Positions 6,700-11,191 of a stretch of DNA of 11,191 nucleotides are shown in pieces. The position numbers were made by a program, and so were the translations under genes. Every line of letters begins with the position of its first letter. Position 1 is the stretch's first letter. The stretch lies in NCBI GenBank assembly GCA_002386065.1, contig DGES01000115.1, positions 1-11,191 of the forward strand. The letters run 5' to 3'. The stretch comes from Firmicutes bacterium UBA3920. GTDB lineage: Bacteria > Bacillota > Clostridia > Caldicoprobacterales > Xylanivirgaceae. The notes below the pieces were generated by a model, which did no database searches, had not been told where the DNA came from, and saw only the letters and a list, made by a program, of their open reading frames with translations.

Positions 6700-7462
6700 A
6701 GTTTTCTCCTTCATTATTTATATTACTATCTATAATAGTTAAAAAATTTTCTTCTATTTGTTTTAGTTGGGTATCAACACTTCCATCAAGTATTCCTATA
6801 CCCCCATCTACTATACAACTCCCTTGTGTAAGATATTTATCTTTTATAATTTTAATATCTTCTAATCCTTCTATAGAAGATAGCAAATAATCTTTGTTTT
6901 TTAAAATTTTTTCAAAATCCTTTTCATTTACTCGTATTTGAATAATCGTTTTTCCAGCAATATTAGACATAATTCCCTTTACAAATTCTATATATTTGTT
7001 ATCATCTTCCAATTCAATATGAAGGATCTTCTCTGCAATCTTTATAGAGAGTTCTAAAAGTTCTTTCTCAGATTGCTTCAAAAGTAATGCTTTTTCTCTA
7101 TACATTTCCTTTCTTAGCTCATCTATTTTTTTAAGCTCTGCATTTAATTTTTGATTAATCTTTTCTATCGATTCATTATATCCTTGCTTATATCCCTCTT
7201 TAATGCCCTGTGAATAACCCTCATTATATGCATTTTCTTTTATTGATGCTACTTCCTGTTTTGCTTTGTCTATAATTTTCTTTGCTTCTTTCTCGCCTTC
7301 TCTGATTACATTGTTAGCCTGAATTTTTACAGATTCTAAATCTATTTGTCTTTGGGATAACTTAGTCTTATCAAAGTCATGATCGATATCATTAGTTTTT
7401 TCTATCACATATTTATCATCATGTATAATAGATATATTATTAAACTTAAATATATTAGACAA
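6692..7462 (-). CDS. fliH: Flagellar assembly protein FliH (FliI regulator)
   Basis: FliH dimers bind the FliI N-terminus, restrain its ATPase activity and tether it to the C-ring, like the peripheral stalk of F1Fo-ATPase. The 256-residue product has a long helical first half with glycines every four residues at 82, 86, 90 and 94 (EGYSQGIKEGYKQGY), the GxxxG repeat typical of FliH, and a C-terminal globular part with ELSIKIAEKIL (137-147) and GSCIVDGGIGILDGSVDTQL (214-233), the most conserved FliH segment. It starts at a TTG whose first bases overlap the fliG end (8 nt), preceded by a strong GGAGGTGAT (7470-7478) inside fliG. Overlaps at both ends suggest coupled translation of fliG-fliH-fliI. 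The sequence between 20 and 60 is not conserved. Confidence 0.94.
   Translation of the reverse strand: MSNIFKFNNISIIHDDKYVIEKTNDIDHDFDKTKLSQRQIDLESVKIQANNVIREGEKEAKKIIDKAKQEVASIKENAYNEGYSQGIKEGYKQGYNESIEKINQKLNAELKKIDELRKEMYREKALLLKQSEKELLELSIKIAEKILHIELEDDNKYIEFVKGIMSNIAGKTIIQIRVNEKDFEKILKNKDYLLSSIEGLEDIKIIKDKYLTQGSCIVDGGIGILDGSVDTQLKQIEENFLTIIDSNINNEGENYV
6706..6711 (-). promoter_or_regulatory. Ribosome-binding site deciding the fliI start
   Basis: AAGGAG on the minus strand is followed by AAAACT and ATG 6699. It lies inside the fliH coding end and downstream of the alternative ATG at 6714, so it selects the shorter FliI. Confidence 0.8.
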
Positions 7463-8465
7463 TTATCTCATCACCTCCACCACGGGCAATGACTATCTCT
7501 CCTGCATCTTCTAATCTTCTTATAATATTTACAATTCTCTGTTGCGCTTCTTCAACATCTCTGAGACGAACTGGTCCCATAAATTCCATATCCTCTTTTA
7601 TCATCTCTTGCAAACGTTTAGACATATTTGCAAATATAACATTGCTAACTTCTTCGCTAGAACCTTTGAGTGCCAAGGCCAAATCTGAATTATCAACTTC
7701 ACGCAGAAATCTCTGTATTGATCTATTATCCAATGTAACAATATCTTCAAATACAAACATGCGTTTTTTGATTTCTTCTGCCAATTCTCCATCTCTAATT
7801 TCAAGAGTTTCTATTATATGTTTTTCAGTGCCCCGATCAACAGATAATAATATATCTACTATTGTATCTATTCCGCCAGCTTCAGTAAAATCAGAATCCA
7901 CCATAGAAGACAACTTTTTCTCGAGTATACGTTCCACTTCTTTGACTATCTCAGGTGACGTGCTATCCATTGTAGCTATTCTTGATGCTACATCTGCTTG
8001 TTTGTCCTGAGGTAATTCAGACAATATAGCTGCTGCCTGTGTAGGATTTAAATATGCCAATATAAGTGCTATTGTCTGAGGATGCTCATCTTGTATAAAG
8101 TTTAACACCTGAGTGGGATCTGCCTTTCTTACGAACTCAAAAGGACGAACCTGCAAAGATGATGTCAAGCGATTTATAAGCTCCAAGGCCTTTTGACTCC
8201 CCAAAGCCTTTTCTAATACCTCTTTTGCATAGCTTATACCACCTTCTGCAATATAGTTTTGTGCTAAACATATTTCATAAAACTCTTCTATGACAGCATC
8301 ACTCACATCAGGTTCAACCTTACGCATATTTGCTATTTCTAAAGTTAGTTGCTCAATCTCTTCTTCTGTCAGGTGTTTATATATCTCTGAAGCTTTTTCA
8401 GTTCCAAGGGCAACAAGTAGTATTGCCGCTTTTTCTTTACCGCTCAGACGTTCGTTAGCCCTCAT
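7455..8465 (-). CDS. fliG: Flagellar motor switch protein FliG
   Basis: FliG is the rotor protein on the MS ring that meets the MotA stator and, with FliM and FliN, sets rotation direction. At 336 residues it is full length. Seen in order: N-terminal domain (LSGKEKAAILLVALG, 7-21) that binds FliF; middle domain with the EHPQ motif at 127-130 (EHPQTIALILAYL); the Gly-Gly hinge at 197-198 (EAGGID); MFVFEDI (236-242); and the C-terminal torque domain with LDNRSIQRFLREVDNSDLALALKG (245-268), which supplies the charged helix facing MotA, and MGPVRLRDVEEAQQ (296-309). The ATG has AGAGGTG upstream and follows the fliF stop by 21 nt. The last bases overlap fliH. Confidence 0.98.
   Translation of the reverse strand: MRANERLSGKEKAAILLVALGTEKASEIYKHLTEEEIEQLTLEIANMRKVEPDVSDAVIEEFYEICLAQNYIAEGGISYAKEVLEKALGSQKALELINRLTSSLQVRPFEFVRKADPTQVLNFIQDEHPQTIALILAYLNPTQAAAILSELPQDKQADVASRIATMDSTSPEIVKEVERILEKKLSSMVDSDFTEAGGIDTIVDILLSVDRGTEKHIIETLEIRDGELAEEIKKRMFVFEDIVTLDNRSIQRFLREVDNSDLALALKGSSEEVSNVIFANMSKRLQEMIKEDMEFMGPVRLRDVEEAQQRIVNIIRRLEDAGEIVIARGGGDEIIV
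7470..7478 (-). promoter_or_regulatory. Ribosome-binding site supporting the fliH TTG start
   Basis: GGAGGTGAT lies inside the fliG coding end, followed by GAGATAA and TTG 7462. The near-perfect match to the 16S anti-Shine-Dalgarno sequence makes the TTG a credible start although it is a rare initiator. The translation from it begins MSNIFKFNN, and no in-frame ATG occurs nearby. Confidence 0.8.
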
Positions 8466-8486
8466 AATCGTTACACCTCTACTCTT

Positions 8487-10016
8487 CTAGTCTTCATTTA
8501 ACCAATTTCTAAGCAGTTGGGCAACTGCCTCTGGATTCTCTGTAACTAAGTTTTCTATTTGTCTTTTGGCTTTGTTCTTCGCTTCAGTATCTAAATCTAT
8601 TTGCTCTAGTGTTTCATCATCATTCTCTTCCATAGTCATGGTCTTTAAAGACGCATATTCCAATTGTTCTTTATATCTCTTTTTAGAATAAAAGACTAAC
8701 ATAATCACTGCTACTGCAAGTGAAACAACAATAATTGCAATTACCCACACTGGTAATCCTTCTCTTCTTTTTCTGTCTTCAAAACCTTTCAATATATCAT
8801 CTTGAAAGGTAGTATCAAATTCCATACTATGTATTGCAACATTTGCAGGGTCAGTACCAACTGCCTTGGTCACTAGATCTCTTACCTGCTCTATTGTTTG
8901 TGCATCAAGATGTTCGCTATCTATCACAACGGATATTGTTAAATCCTCTATTTTCCCTTGTTGCTCTTCGATAAGCTCTTTTATTTCATTTACTTCATAA
9001 TTTATAGTTTTTTGAGTTTTTTCATATGAACCCCCTTCTCCGGATACATCCTCCGGATACTGGGTTGTATTTTCATATTCCCCTGCTATTCCTGCATTTT
9101 GAGTATTTTGAACCTTTTCTTTAAGTTCTTCTCTACTTATAACTATTCCTTCATCATCTACTACAGGTTCAAACTGAACCGACTCAGTTACTTTTTTATC
9201 AAAATTCAGCTGTACATTTACTGATGTCGCAATCTTTTTATATCCAAACACTGGTTCTAATAGATTGTTCACCTGGGTTTTTAGTCGCTCTTCTAGTTGT
9301 TCTTTAAGTGTAAAATGGTCCTGTGCATTTTTTGTATCCCCATTAGTTCCAGTATTTAAAACATTCATATTGGTGTCAATTATAGATATATTCTCTTCCG
9401 CTAAGCCAGGAACACTCTTTGCCACTAATTTTTCTATAGTTTGGGCTTGCTCCGGCGTTATCTCATATCCTGGTTTGGGTTTAACCACAACAGCAGCCGT
9501 AACTGGAATCTCATCACTTTTAAGAACGAAACTATCCTCCTTTGGCATCGCTATGGTCACAACAGCATCTTCTACTCCATCTAATATCTTAATGGATTGC
9601 GCTAGTCTCTCTTGTAATTGATATATGAGTAATGTTTGCTTTTCATCATCAGTTTGGCCAAGACCACTTTGTCCAAGAAACAGATCATAGTTAAAACCAG
9701 ACTTAGGATAGCCTTCTTTAGTCAGCTCCATCCTTATTTCAGCCTCTTTGTCCTTAGGAACCAATATTGTAGATGTACCTTCTAATTTGGGTTCAATATT
9801 CAATTCTTTAAGTTTGTCATAGATTTCTGCCGCTTCTGTATCATCCAATTGGCTATATAAAACTACATATTCAGTTTTATTAAATGCAAAAAGCATTATA
9901 ATGATAATTACTATGACGATAATAGCTCCAATTATTATTCTGTTTTTTTGTTCTTTTTCTAATCTATCCCAAAAATCGTTGAGTTGTGCTCTTAATGAAC
10001 CCAATTTGTCCGGCAT
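8487..10016 (-). CDS. fliF: Flagellar M-ring protein FliF
   Basis: FliF builds the MS ring in the cytoplasmic membrane, the base on which rod, export gate and C ring are assembled. The 509-residue product has a transmembrane helix at about 27-45 (IIIGAIIVIVIIIIMLFAF), YscJ/FliF ring-building domains (including ELNIEPKLEGTSTILVPKD-like and MPKEDSF segments), a variable periplasmic stretch with a Gly/Glu-rich section, a second membrane helix at about 421-443 (LPVWVIAIIVVSLAVAVIML), and the cytoplasmic FliG-binding tail ending NPEAVAQLLRNWLNED. Length is close to other Firmicute FliF (about 535). The frame is open to a TTG at 10046, but that start lacks a ribosome-binding site; ATG 10016, with the weak AGCAGGGA upstream, gives the usual N-terminal length. 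Initiation looks weaker than for neighbouring genes. Confidence 0.97.
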   Translation of the reverse strand: MPDKLGSLRAQLNDFWDRLEKEQKNRIIIGAIIVIVIIIIMLFAFNKTEYVVLYSQLDDTEAAEIYDKLKELNIEPKLEGTSTILVPKDKEAEIRMELTKEGYPKSGFNYDLFLGQSGLGQTDDEKQTLLIYQLQERLAQSIKILDGVEDAVVTIAMPKEDSFVLKSDEIPVTAAVVVKPKPGYEITPEQAQTIEKLVAKSVPGLAEENISIIDTNMNVLNTGTNGDTKNAQDHFTLKEQLEERLKTQVNNLLEPVFGYKKIATSVNVQLNFDKKVTESVQFEPVVDDEGIVISREELKEKVQNTQNAGIAGEYENTTQYPEDVSGEGGSYEKTQKTINYEVNEIKELIEEQQGKIEDLTISVVIDSEHLDAQTIEQVRDLVTKAVGTDPANVAIHSMEFDTTFQDDILKGFEDRKRREGLPVWVIAIIVVSLAVAVIMLVFYSKKRYKEQLEYASLKTMTMEENDDETLEQIDLDTEAKNKAKRQIENLVTENPEAVAQLLRNWLNED

Positions 10017-10136
10017 TGTATCCCTGCTTTCATAACATGCTACCAAAAATTAAATAATCTATAATAGTAAATTTTACAATATATTAGAATACAAATAAAT
10101 CTAACTTTCGACCTAATTATACAAAATTTGATATAT
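10017..10136 (-). other. AT-rich 120-nt gap between fliE and fliF
   Basis: This is the longest non-coding stretch in the window, measured from the fliE stop to the preferred fliF ATG. It is strongly AT-rich, contains a TATAAT (10116-10121, minus strand) without a convincing -35 partner, no T-run terminator, and only a weak Shine-Dalgarno match before fliF. I see no RNA gene or small coding region that I would support in it. Confidence 0.5.
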
Positions 10137-10433
10137 TTATATCTGCATACGCATAATCTCTTGATATGCTTCTAATGCTTTATTTCGTGTTTGTAACATA
10201 AATTGCAATGCAATATCGGCTTTTTCTGCGTCTATCATAATCTGATGTAGATTTTCAACTTGTCCAGTTGCCAAAAGTTCTGTATTATTTTGATCTTTTT
10301 CGTATAAATTCTTCACTTCATCAATAGCATCTTTTAATGTATCAGAAAAAGTTTTTACAGTATTATTTTCAGTTTTAGTACCAACGCTCCAACTGATTGG
10401 CTTTAAACTATTTTCTATAGATTTGATATCCAT
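10137..10433 (-). CDS. fliE: Flagellar hook-basal body complex protein FliE
   Basis: FliE joins the MS ring to the proximal rod and is one of the first exported proteins. The 98-residue product has the typical divergent N-terminus followed by the conserved helical C-terminal half: FSDTLKDAIDEVKNLYEKD (29-47), TGQVENLHQIMIDAEKADIALQFM (about 56-79) and the closing TRNKALEAYQEIMRMQI. Size and motif match the family. The ATG is preceded by GGAGGAATCAAAAT, a strong site, and lies 15 nt after flgC. A 14-nt AT-only-core inverted repeat (GATATATTTATATC, 10130-10143) spans the stop codon; it is probably incidental. The downstream gap to fliF is 120 nt, the longest in the window. Confidence 0.95.
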   Translation of the reverse strand: MDIKSIENSLKPISWSVGTKTENNTVKTFSDTLKDAIDEVKNLYEKDQNNTELLATGQVENLHQIMIDAEKADIALQFMLQTRNKALEAYQEIMRMQI

Positions 10434-10448
10434 ATTTTGATTCCTCCT

Positions 10449-10889
10449 CTATTTCCCGATATCTAACGCTTTCATAGCCATAGATTTAGAGGCATTGAAA
10501 GCTGTAACGTTTGCTTCGTAAGATCTAGTAGCAGACATCATATCCACCATTTCACGAAGTCTATCAACATTGGGAAATTCTACATATCCCTCTTCATCTG
10601 CATCAGGATGAGTCGGATCATATACTAGCTTATAAGGTGATTGATCTTCTGCGACATTTATAGCCTTAACACCATACCCATTGAATTGGACTTGCGCCTC
10701 CCCTAAATACTGAGAAAAAGTATTATGTTTTTTTTGTTCCTGAACCACCACAAGACGTCGTCTATAAGGCGTGCCTTTATCCGTTCTTGTAGTTCCTTCA
10801 TTTGCTATATTTTGTGAAATTACATCCATTCTAAGTCTCTGTAAGCTCATACCGGAAGCGCTTATATCCAAGGCTCGCATAATAGCCAT
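10449..10889 (-). CDS. flgC: Flagellar basal-body rod protein FlgC
   Basis: FlgC is a proximal rod subunit exported through the type III apparatus. The 146-residue product starts MAIMRALDISASGMSLQRLRM, continues with DVISQNIANEGTTRT (22-36) and TPYRRR, the standard FlgC N-terminus, and has the diagnostic YDPTHPDADEEGYVEFPNV (about 90-108) and a C-terminal rod helix VDMMSATRSYEANVTAFNAS (about 115-134) ending KALDIGK. Length is ordinary for a FlgC without a long central insertion. There is no signal peptide or cysteine. The start ATG has GAGGGGAGATGACATAA upstream, overlapping the flgB stop (5-nt gap), so translation is probably coupled to flgB. A second ATG three codons on is possible, but the first aligns better with known FlgC N-termini. 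Confidence 0.97.
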   Translation of the reverse strand: MAIMRALDISASGMSLQRLRMDVISQNIANEGTTRTDKGTPYRRRLVVVQEQKKHNTFSQYLGEAQVQFNGYGVKAINVAEDQSPYKLVYDPTHPDADEEGYVEFPNVDRLREMVDMMSATRSYEANVTAFNASKSMAMKALDIGK

Positions 10890-10894
10890 TTATG

Positions 10895-11173
10895 TCATCT
10901 CCCCTCGTTTATGACATTTTTTAATCTTTTTAGTTCTTGACTAGTCTTCTCTGTAAGATAGTAATACGTTATAGTATTTTGTGCTTGTTTTGTCATTTCA
11001 TTATCTATATCCACATTATTGCCATCTTCCCTCATCGAAGTATTATTGATAGTATATAACGTAGGTTGAAAATCCAAATCGGATGATATACCTATATCTA
11101 AGTGTTTATTACGAGTTTTTTTACCTTTAATGCCTCTACTTTGAATGAGAGACTTCAATTGTTCTTCAAAGAG
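10895..11173 (-). CDS. flgB: Flagellar basal-body rod protein FlgB, 3' portion
   Basis: FlgB is the rod subunit next to the MS ring. Only the C-terminal ~92 codons are readable. The end is characteristic: REDGNNVDIDNEMTKQAQNTI followed by TYYYLTEKTSQELKRLKNVI matches the FlgB C-terminal rod helix. Upstream the frame gives LFEEQLKSLIQSRG, which fits the post-motif region of FlgB (pattern V-x-F-E-x-x-L), so coding extends beyond the TTG at 11158, and that TTG is not a real start. The frame meets TAG at 11174-11176, and the conserved N-terminal helix with its NxANxxTPGYK-type motif is absent from the last 18 bases. The gene is therefore cut by the contig end and probably damaged there by sequence error or a frameshift. 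It is 5 nt from flgC. Confidence 0.88.
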   Translation of the reverse strand, partial: LFEEQLKSLIQSRGIKGKKTRNKHLDIGISSDLDFQPTLYTINNTSMREDGNNVDIDNEMTKQAQNTITYYYLTEKTSQELKRLKNVINEGR

Positions 11174-11191
11174 CTAATTGCGATGTACGCA
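11174..11191. other. Contig-end bases that do not continue the flgB frame
   Basis: The last 18 bases carry an in-frame TAG for flgB. One alternative frame reads R-T-S-Q-L-A-L before stopping, vaguely FlgB-like if a one- or two-base indel near 11170 is assumed. The extreme end (11179-11191) is a small fold-back, TGCG-ATGTA-CGCA. These bases are suspect as an assembly or read-end artefact. Confidence 0.5.

Noticed and set aside
7601..7804. 67-codon minus-strand frame inside fliG.
   Set aside because: Out-of-frame shadow of the FliG C-terminal domain with no independent support.
7489..8010. 173-codon open frame on the plus strand opposite fliG.
   Set aside because: Serine/isoleucine-rich low-complexity translation that is the mirror of a well-conserved gene; no ribosome-binding site or recognisable domain. 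The other plus-strand frames are rejected for the same reason.
10116..10121. TATAAT on the minus strand in the fliE-fliF gap as a possible promoter -10.
   Set aside because: No acceptable -35 box at 16-18 bp, and such hexamers are common in AT-rich DNA.
10130..10143. GATATATTTATATC inverted repeat across the fliE stop codon.
   Set aside because: Almost pure A/T and expected by chance at this base composition; not terminator-like.
10213..10220. GCCGATAT on the minus strand inside fliE, an exact match to the SigD/sigma-28 -10 element.
   Set aside because: Fifteen bases upstream there is TATG rather than TAAA, the bases encode the conserved KADI of FliE, and an 8-mer match is fairly likely by chance in 11 kb.
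11156..11158. TTG as the start of a complete 87-codon gene.
   Set aside because: The frame continues upstream with FlgB-like LFEEQ, there is no ribosome-binding site before the TTG, and the family N-terminus is missing, so this is a truncated flgB.

Overview
The window is a contiguous piece of a fla/che-type flagellar operon. Every gene lies on the minus strand, so transcription runs from high to low coordinates. The DNA is AT-rich by eye, ribosome-binding sites are strong (GGAGG/GAGGTG types), TTG starts are used, and the gene order is flgB-flgC-fliE-fliF-fliG-fliH-fliI-fliJ-ylxF-fliK-flgD-(TIGR02530-type gene)-flgE-flbD-motA. This points to a low-GC Gram-positive anaerobe of the Clostridia type; species is not resolvable from the sequence alone.

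Layout in transcription order. The high-coordinate end holds the 3' part of flgB, then flgC (proximal rod) and fliE (rod/MS-ring junction). After a 120-nt gap come fliF (MS ring) and fliG (rotor/switch), then a tight overlapping block for the export ATPase complex: fliH, fliI, fliJ. Next are a YlxF/MotE-like membrane coiled-coil protein, fliK (hook-length control), flgD (hook cap), a conserved flagellar-operon protein of unknown function, and flgE (hook). A perfect 38-nt palindrome follows flgE; then come flbD (SwrD-like) and the 5' third or so of motA (stator), cut by the contig end. The genes follow assembly logic: rod and ring, export engine, hook, then motor.

Both contig ends need care. 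Bases 1-19 are exactly the Tn5/Nextera mosaic-end adapter, not genomic sequence. At the other end, the last ~18 bases do not continue the flgB reading frame (in-frame TAG), which looks like an end artefact or a frameshift.

No rRNA, tRNA, CRISPR array, mobile element, convincing promoter or intrinsic terminator was seen, and no intergenic stretch exceeds 300 bases. This is essentially a conventional housekeeping flagellar locus. The most notable items are the perfect palindrome between flgE and flbD, the uncharacterised TIGR02530-type protein, the C-terminal repeat in the YlxF-like protein, and the adapter contamination. I did not find a novel multigene system.
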